NCBI RefSeq assembly: GCF_003051085.1
Contig: NZ_QAOM01000004.1
Location: 124,001 to 188,000, forward strand
Length of the DNA: 64,000 nt
Source: Trichococcus patagoniensis
Lineage (GTDB): Bacteria > Bacillota > Bacilli > Lactobacillales > Aerococcaceae
Direction of reading: 5' to 3'
The stretch's first letter is position 1, and every line of letters begins with the position of its first letter. The notes beneath the pieces are model-generated. The model was not told the DNA's origin. It saw only the letters and a program-made list of their open reading frames with translations, and ran no database searches. Of this stretch, positions 30,170 to 38,491 are shown in pieces. A program made the position numbers and the translations under genes.

Positions 30170-31024
30170 ATGAATATCTTCAGCAAAATGGACAATTTAG
30201 TGAGCTTGACAGAAAATGAAAAAATTTTGGTTGCATATATAAAAGAAAATCCCGAAGCTTTCGTGAAGATGACTTCCGCAGAAATCAGCGGAGCCAGCTT
30301 CATTTCGAACGCAACGATTTATCGTTTATGCAAAAAATTGGATTTGGCCGGTCTCTCCGAATTGAAGATCCTGGTTTCTTCTTCGGTAGGCGACTATCTG
30401 AAGGAACGGACGACCTTGGATTTCAACTATCCGATTCATTCCAATGAAACCCAATTCCAGATCACACGGACGATGCAGGAACTCTATGAGCAGACCGTGG
30501 TGTCCTCGCTCAACAACTTGGATCTGGAACAGCTACGGCAGGCGGCTTCTTTGATGAAAAAAATGCCGGCCATCGATCTGTATACCTCAGCCGGGAATCT
30601 GTTTTTCGCCGAGAACTTCAAGTTCCAGATGCAGGAAATCGGCAGATTCGTCAACGTCCCGATCGAAGAATATCATCAACGTCTGACTGCGGCCGCCAGC
30701 GATTCTTCGCATCTTTCCATCGTTGTCTCATACGGAGGCAGAGGTACGGTTATTCCCGAAATCGTAAAGATCCTGAAGAATAACCAATCGCCTATCCTGT
30801 TGATCACATCCACCGATGAGATCTCCTTTGCGGATGCTGCCACGCACCACCTGTACATGAGTTCGAACGAGAGCCACTACAACAAAATTTCTTCGTTTTC
30901 GACCAGACTTTCTTTGCTGTTCTTGCTGGACTGCCTCTATACCAGTTATTTCAAACTGGATTACGATCACAATGTCGCACTGAAGATGGATTACTACAAA
31001 AAAATCAGCCGAATCACTTGGTGA
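30170..31024 (+). CDS. RpiR/MurR-family transcriptional regulator
   Basis: This 284-residue regulator has an N-terminal RpiR-type helix-turn-helix (TSAEISGASFISNATIYRLC) and a C-terminal SIS domain (about 125-255) with LYTSAGNLFFAENFKFQM and VVSYGGRGTVIPEIVKIL. SIS domains bind phosphosugars, so it should respond to a sugar phosphate. GAGG precedes the ATG at 30170 by 8 nt; a GTG three codons earlier overlaps that site. No sugar gene is next to it, so its regulon is not visible from the window. Confidence 0.87.
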   Translation: MNIFSKMDNLVSLTENEKILVAYIKENPEAFVKMTSAEISGASFISNATIYRLCKKLDLAGLSELKILVSSSVGDYLKERTTLDFNYPIHSNETQFQITRTMQELYEQTVVSSLNNLDLEQLRQAASLMKKMPAIDLYTSAGNLFFAENFKFQMQEIGRFVNVPIEEYHQRLTAAASDSSHLSIVVSYGGRGTVIPEIVKILKNNQSPILLITSTDEISFADAATHHLYMSSNESHYNKISSFSTRLSLLFLLDCLYTSYFKLDYDHNVALKMDYYKKISRITW

Positions 31025-31052
31025 TGACCATCGGAAAGCCACTCCTTCTGAA

Positions 31053-31112
31053 AGGTTTCTCTCACCGTTCAAGCCATACGGATGCAAGTTGTGAGAGATT
31101 TCTTTCATTAGT
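31053..31112 (+). terminator. Hairpin after the RpiR-family gene
   Basis: GAAAGGTTTCTCTCAC pairs with GTGAGAGATTTCTTTC around a loop of about 28 nt. A T-rich run appears some 15 bases further on, so it is a plausible but not ideal terminator. Confidence 0.5.
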
Positions 31113-31154
31113 GGCTCGGCATCTTTTTTCGCAAATAGTTATGGCTTATACTGA

Positions 31155-31347
31155 AAACATCCATAAAAGAGGAACCTTCATTTCTTAATGACAGGATCCT
31201 CCTCCCGACGTGAGATCGCTCAGTCAGTAAGCGTCGGAAATCAATTTTGGTTCCACCCTTGAGCAGAAGCCATCTCAACTATGTACTGCCATACGTAGCG
31301 AGGATTTCTGCTCGACTGAACCCGGACAAACTTGTTCGGGTTTTTTT
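31155..31347 (+). ncRNA. Candidate small RNA or leader ending in an intrinsic terminator
   Basis: A possible -10 (TATACT, 31147-31152) precedes a stretch with three hairpins: CCGACG with CGTCGG (about 31198-31230), GAGCAGAA with TTTCTGCTC (31261-31313), and the terminator AACCCGGACAAAC with TTGTTCGGGTT plus seven T (31319-31347). A C-rich stretch TCCTCCC is exposed near the 5' part. A 24-codon frame (ATG near 31189) with a distant AGAGGAA is possible. It matches no RNA family I know, and the -35 is poor. Confidence 0.35.
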
Positions 31348-31356
31348 GTATATTTT

Positions 31357-31386
31357 TTGGTCCATCAGAAGGCTTCTTGGTATAAT
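31357..31386 (+). promoter_or_regulatory. Promoter of the 31435 gene
   Basis: TTGGTC (31357-31362), 18 bp, TATAAT (31381-31386), about 50 bp before the start codon. Confidence 0.6.
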
Positions 31387-31434
31387 GAAGGCAGAAACAT
31401 TGCCACTTTTTTGTTTGCGGAAGAAGGAATTCAT

Positions 31435-31806
31435 ATGTTCAAAAAAATGGGAGACAGATCCGGGGAAATCACCTTGTACAGCGGGAGGATGAGTTGGTGC
31501 CGCAGTGAACGGTCGGCGTTGGACGGCTATGGCTTTCTGACCGATAAACAGCTTCGCTTCGATATGCCTGAAGTATCCAAGATTATGACGAAAATTTTCT
31601 TCAAACCTTTTTCAAAAGCATTCGAGGACGGCATCTACGACATCGCCATCCCATATGATGACATCCAGAGCGTCAGCCCGGGCACTTACGGCCTCCGCAA
31701 AGCGCTGGTCATCGAAAGGAAAGACGGGACACTCCTCAAGTTCGCAGTCAATCACTATGACAGGTGGGAGCAGGCCATCCTGAAGCGCATGACGAAAATC
31801 GCTTAA
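31435..31806 (+). CDS. Small GRAM/PH-like domain protein
   Basis: This 123-residue soluble protein is all-beta in appearance with a final helix (HYDRWEQAILKRM), as expected for the GRAM/PH-like fold. Visible strands include GFLTDKQLRFDM, YDIAIPYDDIQSVSPG and KALVIERKDGTLLKFAV. The function is unknown; such domains bind lipids or proteins. Start is the ATG at 31435 after AAGGAA; an upstream in-frame ATG at 31357 overlaps the predicted promoter and is unlikely. A strong hairpin follows. Confidence 0.72.
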   Translation: MFKKMGDRSGEITLYSGRMSWCRSERSALDGYGFLTDKQLRFDMPEVSKIMTKIFFKPFSKAFEDGIYDIAIPYDDIQSVSPGTYGLRKALVIERKDGTLLKFAVNHYDRWEQAILKRMTKIA

Positions 31807-31823
31807 CATCTGAATGTATGCCT

Positions 31824-31870
31824 AACGGCAAAAAGGACTGGCTCACTTAGAGACTGTCCTTTTTGCCGTT
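31824..31870 (+). terminator. Terminator of the GRAM-like gene
   Basis: AACGGCAAAAAGGAC pairs with GTCCTTTTTGCCGTT around a 17-nt loop. Confidence 0.8.
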
Positions 31871-31924
31871 AGATGGTTACTTTCTGTTCGCGCACTCTCA
31901 AAACCCGGCAGATGGGTTGTTCTT

Positions 31925-32105
31925 CTCCGGCGAACGGAGGCTTCGCCGGAGTTCAGGATGCATTCCGTTTACGTTCTCCGATGAGCACGGCTTCGCCGGA
32001 GTTAAGCCCGATTGTTGCCGGCGTCCTCCGGCGAGCAGCCCCTTCAGCGGAGCTGAACGCACATTCCGTCATCCTCCTCCGGTCGGCGAACGGCCGCTCA
32101 AGCAT
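31925..32105. repeat. Array I: four CTCCGG-type inverted repeats
   Basis: Elements begin at 31925, 31976, 32026 and 32077, spaced 51, 50 and 51 bp. The first is a near-perfect 27-bp palindrome (CTCCGGCGAA with TTCGCCGGAG). Spacers carry CATTCCGT. The array is outside both convergent transcription units: it follows a terminator and ends near the stop of the next gene. Confidence 0.9.
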
Positions 32106-32119
32106 ACCGGCTTATTCCG

Positions 32120-33010
32120 CTACTCTTCGCTGATCGCTATTTGCTTCTCTCTGCTGCCAAGAAATTCGTTCAGGAAGGCCGCAACCAGTATCAGCACGCC
32201 ACCCGCCAGCTGTAGAGGCGCCAGTTCTTCTTTCAGAAACAGCGCCGAAACCGCGATTGCCGTCACCGGATCGACATAGCTGAGCACAGCGAAGGTCTGG
32301 CTCTCGACCGCTTGTGCGCCTGCAAACATCAGCACATAGGCAATCCCCGTATGGATGATCCCCAAAACCAGCAGACTGGTGATGGAGCCTCCAGTCAATT
32401 TTCCCAATCCGAAACCGGAAGTAAGGGCGACATACGGAGTGAGAATTCCGGTTGCGATGACGAGCGTCAAAGCCGTCAAAGGGATGCCGCCCAGACCGCT
32501 GATTTTTTTATTTGAGAGGATAGCAACCGCGTAAAAGAACGCCGCAGCCAACCCGAAACCGATCCCGACCGGATGGTTATAACTCCCAGAGTTGGGACTC
32601 ACGCCGATGATCAGGAACATCCCCGACATCGCCAACAGGACGCAAGCGATCTTCTTCGCGGTCAAGGATTCCTTGAAGACGAACGGCGCCAACAACGTCA
32701 TGATAATCGGCTGGAAATAATAGCTCAAGGTCGCATTCGATACAGTCGTGTAACGGAAAGCTTCAAACAGCAAGATCCAGTTCATGCCGACCGCAAAACC
32801 CGACAGCAACAGGAACTTCGCATTTTTCCTGACCAACGCCAGTGGAATCCTTTCCTTGCGCACCCACAAAGTCCCCCATAAAAACAGACTCCCCAAAGCA
32901 CCCCGGAAGAAGGCAACCTGATTAGAGGCCAAATCGATATTCTTAACGAAGATGCTGATCGTCCCGAAAATCAGCATCGACAGCATCACTTTCCCTTTTC
33001 CTTTCGACAC
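32120..33010 (-). CDS. EamA-family (DMT superfamily) transporter
   Basis: This protein of about 296 residues has ten predicted membrane segments in two EamA repeats. The first repeat has the typical FRGALGSLFLWGTLW and the second has PLTALTLVIATGILTPYVAL, with ESQTFAVLSYVDPVTAIAVS and a final LAGGVLILVAAFLNE. It likely exports a metabolite or amino acid; the substrate cannot be predicted. GTG at 33010 is chosen as start because AGAGGAAGG precedes it by 9 nt; a frame extending to 33049 is less likely. It is transcribed away from the MalY-type gene. Confidence 0.85.
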   Translation of the reverse strand: MSKGKGKVMLSMLIFGTISIFVKNIDLASNQVAFFRGALGSLFLWGTLWVRKERIPLALVRKNAKFLLLSGFAVGMNWILLFEAFRYTTVSNATLSYYFQPIIMTLLAPFVFKESLTAKKIACVLLAMSGMFLIIGVSPNSGSYNHPVGIGFGLAAAFFYAVAILSNKKISGLGGIPLTALTLVIATGILTPYVALTSGFGLGKLTGGSITSLLVLGIIHTGIAYVLMFAGAQAVESQTFAVLSYVDPVTAIAVSALFLKEELAPLQLAGGVLILVAAFLNEFLGSREKQIAISEE

Positions 33011-33099
33011 AACCCCACACCTTCCTCTGATTGATAAAAAATAGTACACCCATCATATCACAGAGTTCACCGGCCGTGGATGATTTCCGCGCAGAAAAA

Positions 33100-33129
33100 T
33101 ACGGAACGCACAACTAGCCGCGTTCCGTA
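33100..33129 (-). terminator. Terminator of the MalY/PatB-type gene
   Basis: TACGGAACGC pairs with GCGTTCCGTA around a 10-nt loop. On the minus strand it is followed by TTTTTC. Confidence 0.75.
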
Positions 33130-33136
33130 CTCTATC

Positions 33137-34360
33137 TTATTTGTCGTAAACTCTGTACAACGCTTCTCCGAGACGGTTGAGCGTGTCTTCGATCACTTTG
33201 GTCGGTGCCGCTAGGTTTATGCGCTCATATCCTTCGCCTTCTTCACCGAAAATATAACCTTCATCAGTAAAGAACTGCGCTTCTTCACGCATAAACCGCT
33301 CCAATTCTTCCGGCGCTAATCCCAGTGCCTTGAAGTTCACCCATTGCAGATACGTCCCCTCAACCAAGGGTGCGGTTATTTTAGGGAAATTTGCGGCGAA
33401 GAAGTCGCGCACCAGATGCTGGTTCCTGTCGATGACCGGAATCAGATGGTCGAGCCACTGTTCCGCTTCATTGTAGGCGACCCGGCACCCTTCCAACCCA
33501 AGCGTCCCGACCATACCGCAGGCGACGCTTCCAAGCGCAGCGGACAGTTTCTTACGCAAAGTCTCATTTTTGATGATGATATTGGAAGTGCACAGCCCAG
33601 CCAGATTGAATGTTTTGGATGGCGCAGTGCAGGTGATCGTCCTTTCCGCCACTGCGTGGGAAAGCGTCTGGAAGACCTTATGTTCGTAACCGGGCATGAT
33701 CAAGTCATGATGGATTTCATCCGCTACAATGATCATGTCATAACGAAGCACAATATCCGCTAAACGGGCCAGCTCTTCTTCAGTCCAGACTCTTCCAACC
33801 GGATTATGCGGGCTGCAGAAAATGATCAGCTTGTTCTCTTTCTTGCGGCAGAGATGCTCAAGCCCTTTGAAGTCGATCGTATAATCGTCCGCGCGATTCA
33901 AGAGCGGATTCCTGACGACTTTCCGGCCCGCGTTTTCAATGGCTCCAAAGAAAGGATAATAAACCGGCGTCATGATGATGACACCCTCACCTGGCTGAGT
34001 ATAAGCCCTGACCGCCGCATAAAAGGCAGAGACGACGCCAGGACTGGTCAGGATCCATTCCTTCTCCACCTCAAAATTGTGCCGGCGCCGTTGCCAATCG
34101 ATGATGGCTTGATAGTAGTCCTCGGTAGGAATACTGTAGCCCAATATGTTGTCTTCCAAATATTCCTGTAAGCCTTTCGTGATTTCAGGCGCAGTCCGGA
34201 ATTCCATGTCCGCTACCGTAAGCGGCACCACATCATCGGCTACATCCGGCATCCATTGATACATCTGTTGCCACTTCACGGAGCCTTTGTCTTTTCTGCT
34301 GATGACCGATTCGAAATCATATATTTTTTTGTTTCCTTCAATCTCCATCCCGTACACCAT
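33137..34360 (-). CDS. MalY/PatB-type PLP-dependent cystathionine beta-lyase
   Basis: This 407-residue fold-type I PLP enzyme belongs to the MalY/PatB aminotransferase-like group, which cleaves C-S bonds of cystathionine or cysteine to pyruvate, ammonia and a thiol. Landmarks are VPLTVADMEFRTAPEI near the N-terminus, TPVYYPFFGAIENAGR, IIFCSPHNPVGRVW, IVADEIHHDLIMPG and the PLP-lysine segment TAPSKTFNLAGL. I choose ATG 34360 (MVYGMEIEG), 5 nt after GGGAGAG. A role in methionine or cysteine metabolism is likely; MalY-like regulatory effects on maltose genes occur in E. coli but nothing here supports that. Confidence 0.87.
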   Translation of the reverse strand: MVYGMEIEGNKKIYDFESVISRKDKGSVKWQQMYQWMPDVADDVVPLTVADMEFRTAPEITKGLQEYLEDNILGYSIPTEDYYQAIIDWQRRRHNFEVEKEWILTSPGVVSAFYAAVRAYTQPGEGVIIMTPVYYPFFGAIENAGRKVVRNPLLNRADDYTIDFKGLEHLCRKKENKLIIFCSPHNPVGRVWTEEELARLADIVLRYDMIIVADEIHHDLIMPGYEHKVFQTLSHAVAERTITCTAPSKTFNLAGLCTSNIIIKNETLRKKLSAALGSVACGMVGTLGLEGCRVAYNEAEQWLDHLIPVIDRNQHLVRDFFAANFPKITAPLVEGTYLQWVNFKALGLAPEELERFMREEAQFFTDEGYIFGEEGEGYERINLAAPTKVIEDTLNRLGEALYRVYDK

Positions 34361-34604
34361 ACTATCTATCTCTCCCTTCCTCCTTGTGTAAGATTTAATC
34401 ACACAAGAGTCGGATCAACACCTTATTAATAAGTGCAATTCAATCATGAAATTAACTATAAGGGGATTTTCGGTTCATGTCGAATTTTTCATAACAAAAT
34501 CAGTCACAAAAGCTCACACGGAATTCAAAACCAACTCCAAAAGCCTAAGCAATAACCGTTTCCCATACGTCATCATTCCTCACACGATCATTCGCTGAAA
34601 AAAA
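34361..34604. other. Intergenic stretch without recognisable features
   Basis: The promoter of the 34360 gene must lie here. A sequence ACTATAAGGGGA near 34457 resembles the ACTATAAGGAT that flanks the hairpins at 42421-42670. No ORF, repeat array or RNA structure was recognised. Confidence 0.3.
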
Positions 34605-34611
34605 TAAAAAA

Positions 34612-34650
34612 AGCCCCGGATACGCTCCATTTGCGCATCCAAGGCTTTAA
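34612..34650 (-). terminator. Terminator of the DUF4153 gene
   Basis: AAAGCC-GGATGCGC pairs imperfectly with GCG-ATCC-GGCTTT; the minus-strand side is followed by seven T. Confidence 0.8.
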
Positions 34651-34673
34651 AAGTGTTCTTGCTGACCTCTTAT

Positions 34674-36482
34674 TCATTTGAATTCAATGAAGAGGTAAAG
34701 ATCTCCACCGGTGAAATCCGGCGTGCGTTCCAAGGAATTGACCAAAATATTCATTCTGATGCGTTCATTTTCGGTAGTTATCGTCGCATCCTTAATCGTC
34801 AGATTCCCTTTGTCGAAACCGGATGTTGCGGCCTGCTCAAAAATGGTATCGTACACTTCTCGGGTATCGTAGGCTATCAGTTCAGCTCCTGCCGCATCCT
34901 TCACAGTCAGGACGTAATACGCGCCATCCAATCTTTTTTCCAATTGGTATTGTTGTCCATTCGCTTCGAAATCGGTACTTTCTACGGTGCTCGTTTCGAC
35001 TTCGGAGTAGTAAAGATACTGGTGCACCATGACGTCGAAGCCCGCAATTCCGACGATAGGATCGGCATCCCAGTTCAGATAGACGAACTCGCCTTCGCCT
35101 TGCGGATAATCCGTTTCGGAATAGGTCATGTCAAATCCATAGGTATCGGTGAAATCGCTGTAGACATTGAAGTCGCTCGGCAGATAACCCACCTCTTTAT
35201 TGTAGCCCATGTTGTCGATATAGGACGCGACCTTCGTGATGACGATCTTGTCGCTGAGGGAGACATCGCTTTTCGGAACGATTGCATTAGCGATGAGCAT
35301 ATCGTTTTCCAGCAGTTTCTGTTCCAAAAAGCTGATTTGGTTATTTTTGCTGACCGTGAAGGCATCGATTGGCGGAATGATGGAAATAGCCGACAGCACC
35401 AACAATGCGATGGCGATCAACCCATTGTGCTTCGGTTTCATGAAGCTGAAGATCACCCCAGCGAATGTAGCAAAAATGCCGAACAGGATCACATAATAGC
35501 GGCCATGCGTTATGCCCATCTCCCTGATCTTCAGGAAGGAAGCGATGGTCTGGAAGACGACGATCGGAATCAGGATCTTAGGAAAAACCTTGCGGAACAG
35601 ATCGGCAAATTTATTCTCGAGATTGCAGGCGAGGATATAGACGATGATGACGATGATCGCATAGGAAACAAGCAGCGGCTCCAACAGATTGTCTGTCCAG
35701 AAATCCCCGCGGATGTTCATGACGACATAAATCACAAGAATCAACGTATAAATAGCCGTCAAAGGAATGATGATGTAGGAAATCAGGATCTCCAGGAAAC
35801 GAGGAACCATAAATTGACGGTCGAGTGTTTCCCCTCGCTTCGCCCATGCCTCATCCGGTATCATTTCTTCGCGTTTGCCCGGGTAAAGTGGGGTCATCGA
35901 CAAGAAATAGATCGGTGCGAACAAGGAGGCGACGATATTCATAAGATGCGTAAGAATTTTGTAATCGATGTTGAAGAGAAGATAGTCAGTAGCGTAAAAA
36001 ATGGCGCTGATTCCGGCTGTCAACACTCCTGAAAAAAGGATCGTAATAAAGAATGCCTTCAACACGGACAGGAAGCTTCGATGAAACGGCACTTTCACAC
36101 TGGCTATCGAAGGGATCCAAATAAAGGCGATCAAAAGCGCAAACAGCGCTACCCCTGTTTTTACACTGATGGCTATATTGTACTGAGTCTGCGGGCCGAC
36201 CGCGAAGTAGTAGCCAGTCGCAAGCAACACAGCGCCGCCCATCAGCAGATAGCGGGCATTCATTTGCGTAAAGAAGCGTTCATAAATCATTTGGCCGACG
36301 ATGCTCAGCATCGCCCCAACCAAGAAAGTAAACAGATAGCGGGCATAATCCTCGCGCGGATTTTCGATCATGAAGCTGTTCAATACCGCGACTGCAATCA
36401 GAAAAAGAACAGTCAACGGATAACGACTGATCGAACGCCCCATCCCTTTATAGGCCGTCCGCATTGCGTCTTTGAATTTCAT
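34674..36482 (-). CDS. DUF4153-type multi-span membrane protein
   Basis: This 602-residue protein has about 11-12 hydrophobic segments over the first 400 residues, among them YPLTVLFLIAVAVLNSFMI and FLEILISYIIIPLTAIYTLI. A soluble C-terminal part of about 190 residues (from SKNNQISFLEQKL) follows, rich in beta-strand-like Tyr/Asp sequence. The pattern fits DUF4153 proteins, whose function is unknown. AAAGGAG precedes the ATG at 36482 by 8 nt; the longer open frame upstream is not protein-like. It lies 43 bp downstream of the ABC-2 permease gene in the same direction and may be cotranscribed with it. Confidence 0.75.
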   Translation of the reverse strand: MKFKDAMRTAYKGMGRSISRYPLTVLFLIAVAVLNSFMIENPREDYARYLFTFLVGAMLSIVGQMIYERFFTQMNARYLLMGGAVLLATGYYFAVGPQTQYNIAISVKTGVALFALLIAFIWIPSIASVKVPFHRSFLSVLKAFFITILFSGVLTAGISAIFYATDYLLFNIDYKILTHLMNIVASLFAPIYFLSMTPLYPGKREEMIPDEAWAKRGETLDRQFMVPRFLEILISYIIIPLTAIYTLILVIYVVMNIRGDFWTDNLLEPLLVSYAIIVIIVYILACNLENKFADLFRKVFPKILIPIVVFQTIASFLKIREMGITHGRYYVILFGIFATFAGVIFSFMKPKHNGLIAIALLVLSAISIIPPIDAFTVSKNNQISFLEQKLLENDMLIANAIVPKSDVSLSDKIVITKVASYIDNMGYNKEVGYLPSDFNVYSDFTDTYGFDMTYSETDYPQGEGEFVYLNWDADPIVGIAGFDVMVHQYLYYSEVETSTVESTDFEANGQQYQLEKRLDGAYYVLTVKDAAGAELIAYDTREVYDTIFEQAATSGFDKGNLTIKDATITTENERIRMNILVNSLERTPDFTGGDLYLFIEFK

Positions 36483-36525
36483 TTTTACCACTCCTTTATT
36501 ACAGTATGGACAATGGGGAAAAATT

Positions 36526-37356
36526 CTAGCTGACCCTCTCTGCCTTTTTTCTTCGTTTTCGCTTATGTGTAAAATCCGCCCGTTGGAATGTAACTGTGGC
36601 CATAGTAATGAATACAAGCCCACAGCCAAATACGGTCAGGCCGCTCATCCACGGTTTGAATATGAACCCATCGAGATTAAGTGCCAACCCGTTTCTGACC
36701 ATTTCAGCATCCGTTCCGTTATTTTCCAAAACAATCGCCCTAAAAAACATGGTTGTGTAAGTCATGGGATTGACATAGGACAGATACTCCAGGAACTTCG
36801 GAAAAAGGCTCACAGGCACATACGCCCCGGATAGGAAAACCAGCGGAAGAACGACCGCTTGCCCGACGATTTGATAGGTTTGCGCATCGCGCACCACTGT
36901 CGCAATCCAAAGCCCCAGCGCCGAATAGACCATCCCCACCAAGAACATCGACAGGAAAACCAACACAATTGTGTGCGGCTTTTCGAAACCTAAGCCAGTA
37001 AACATTCCAATCACAAAAATGCTGAAACCCTGCATAGTCGCAATCAAGGCACCTGCCAACAACTGTCCGAACGCTATCTGGAATCGGTTGATGGGGCTGA
37101 CCAGAATTTCCTTCATATAACCGGAACTGATGTCCTCAATCGTCGTAGCTGCGATATTCAATGATGTTTGAAATACAGTGGCAATGGTCACCCCGGCAAT
37201 AACATGGTTAACAGAATTCTCTTGCAGCTGATTTTGAAAGAGGGATGACAATACATAAATGAAAGCGAAAGGCGTAAGAAAAGTAATCAATAATCGGATG
37301 CGATTGCGCATAAAATTACGGAGATTACGCAAGCATAATGTCCAGATGGCTCTCAA
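36526..37356 (-). CDS. ABC-2 type transporter permease (DrrB-like)
   Basis: This 276-residue membrane protein has six hydrophobic segments and the ABC-2 permease pattern (FQTSLNIAATTIEDISSGYMKEI, then VVLPLVFLSGAYVPVSLFPK and YVNPMTYTTMFFRAIVL). It pairs with the ATPase encoded just upstream to form an exporter of the daunorubicin-resistance (DrrAB) or Nod type. It starts at TTG, overlapping the ATPase stop (TTGA), with GGAAGGCGG upstream, so translation is coupled. The substrate is unknown. Confidence 0.87.
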   Translation of the reverse strand: MRAIWTLCLRNLRNFMRNRIRLLITFLTPFAFIYVLSSLFQNQLQENSVNHVIAGVTIATVFQTSLNIAATTIEDISSGYMKEILVSPINRFQIAFGQLLAGALIATMQGFSIFVIGMFTGLGFEKPHTIVLVFLSMFLVGMVYSALGLWIATVVRDAQTYQIVGQAVVLPLVFLSGAYVPVSLFPKFLEYLSYVNPMTYTTMFFRAIVLENNGTDAEMVRNGLALNLDGFIFKPWMSGLTVFGCGLVFITMATVTFQRADFTHKRKRRKKAERVS

Positions 37357-38282
37357 TCCGTGTCACCGCCTTCCCGGATTTCCTTGCCTGTAATTTCAAG
37401 AAAAACATCATTCAGACTACCTTTTGTGACTTCCATATCCAGAATGTTCTGCTTCAACGAATGGATCATCTCGATGAACTTCCCCATGTCGGCCACGTCA
37501 AGATGCAAGTATCCCCCTTTCCTTTCATATTGGAACTCTTGTTGCAATAAGCAGATTTCCGCTTTGCGCGGATCCTTCACCTTCAATATGGCCCGCGTCT
37601 TCGTGTACTGCGCCTTCAAAGCTTGCGGGCTATCGTTGACGATAATTTTCCCATCATCCATAATGGCAACCCGGTCGCACACTTCCGCTTCTTCAATATA
37701 ATGGGTCGTCAAGAAAAGCGTTATATTTTTCTCCTTCTGGAGCTTAAGGATGTATTCCCACATGCGATTGCGGGTCTGCGGATCCAGTCCGGTCGTTGGT
37801 TCATCCAAAAAAAGGACTTTCGGATAATGGACAAGTGCACGGACAATCTCAACCCGACGCTTCATCCCGCCGGAAAGGGTGGATACCAAACTGTTCCGCC
37901 ATTCCACCAGATCAACAAGGTCCAGCAAGATTCCGATTCTTTCCCCGATTTCATCCTTAGGGACCCCATAGAGGATACAATGGGCAACCAGATTTTCCTG
38001 CACGGTCATCTGCTGATCAAGCGTAGGTTCCTGAAATACTATGCCGATTGCTTTGCGGACTTTTTTTTGTTGCTTAGAAACATCTTGCCCATCAATCAAG
38101 AGCGTTCCGGATGTCTTATCGATTATCGTGCACAAGGTATTGATTGTCGTACTCTTACCTGCACCGTTCGGCCCAAGAAATGCAAAGCTGCTGCCTTCCT
38201 CCACCTCGAAAGAAACATTCTCTACCGCAAGATAATCTCCATAATATTTCGAAAAACCCTTCACATCGATAATGGCTACCAT
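37353..38282 (-). CDS. ABC transporter ATP-binding protein (DrrA-like)
   Basis: This protein of about 309 residues is a complete ABC ATPase of the multidrug/DrrA type. Walker A is GPNGAGKSTT, the Q-loop VFQEPTLDQQM, the signature LSGGMKRRVEI, Walker B VLFLDEPTTGLD and the H-loop TTHYIEEAE. About 80 C-terminal residues after the ATPase core (ILKVKDPRKAEI to the end) form the extra domain found in DrrA-type proteins. AGGTGG precedes the start; ATG 38282 and 38285 are both possible. It is coupled to the permease by a 4-bp overlap. Confidence 0.88.
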   Translation of the reverse strand: MVAIIDVKGFSKYYGDYLAVENVSFEVEEGSSFAFLGPNGAGKSTTINTLCTIIDKTSGTLLIDGQDVSKQQKKVRKAIGIVFQEPTLDQQMTVQENLVAHCILYGVPKDEIGERIGILLDLVDLVEWRNSLVSTLSGGMKRRVEIVRALVHYPKVLFLDEPTTGLDPQTRNRMWEYILKLQKEKNITLFLTTHYIEEAEVCDRVAIMDDGKIIVNDSPQALKAQYTKTRAILKVKDPRKAEICLLQQEFQYERKGGYLHLDVADMGKFIEMIHSLKQNILDMEVTKGSLNDVFLEITGKEIREGGDTD

Positions 38283-38439
38283 CATTCCACCTGACTTTCC
38301 CAAAAAACTGCAAACGTACCCAAAAGTGAATTTATCACTGTCAAGAAGAAACTCCTACACCCTAATTATGGGTACGCTGTCCAGTATTTGTCAAATTTTG
38401 CGGGAGCCTACAGCGCTGCATAACCTTAAAAATAAAAAG

Positions 38440-38473
38440 AGCGGAGAGCGATATATGTTTATCGCTCTCCGCT
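38440..38473 (-). terminator. Terminator of the lactate dehydrogenase-family gene
   Basis: AGCGGAGAGCGATA pairs with TATCGCTCTCCGCT; the minus-strand side continues CTTTTTATTTTT. Confidence 0.88.
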
Positions 38474-38491
38474 GTCCCACCCTTACATTTT

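Noticed and set aside
31238-31262. T-box motif AAGGGTGGAACC on the minus strand
   Set aside because: No stem I with AGAGAG or specifier loop precedes it, no T-run terminator follows, and the genes downstream on that strand point the other way.
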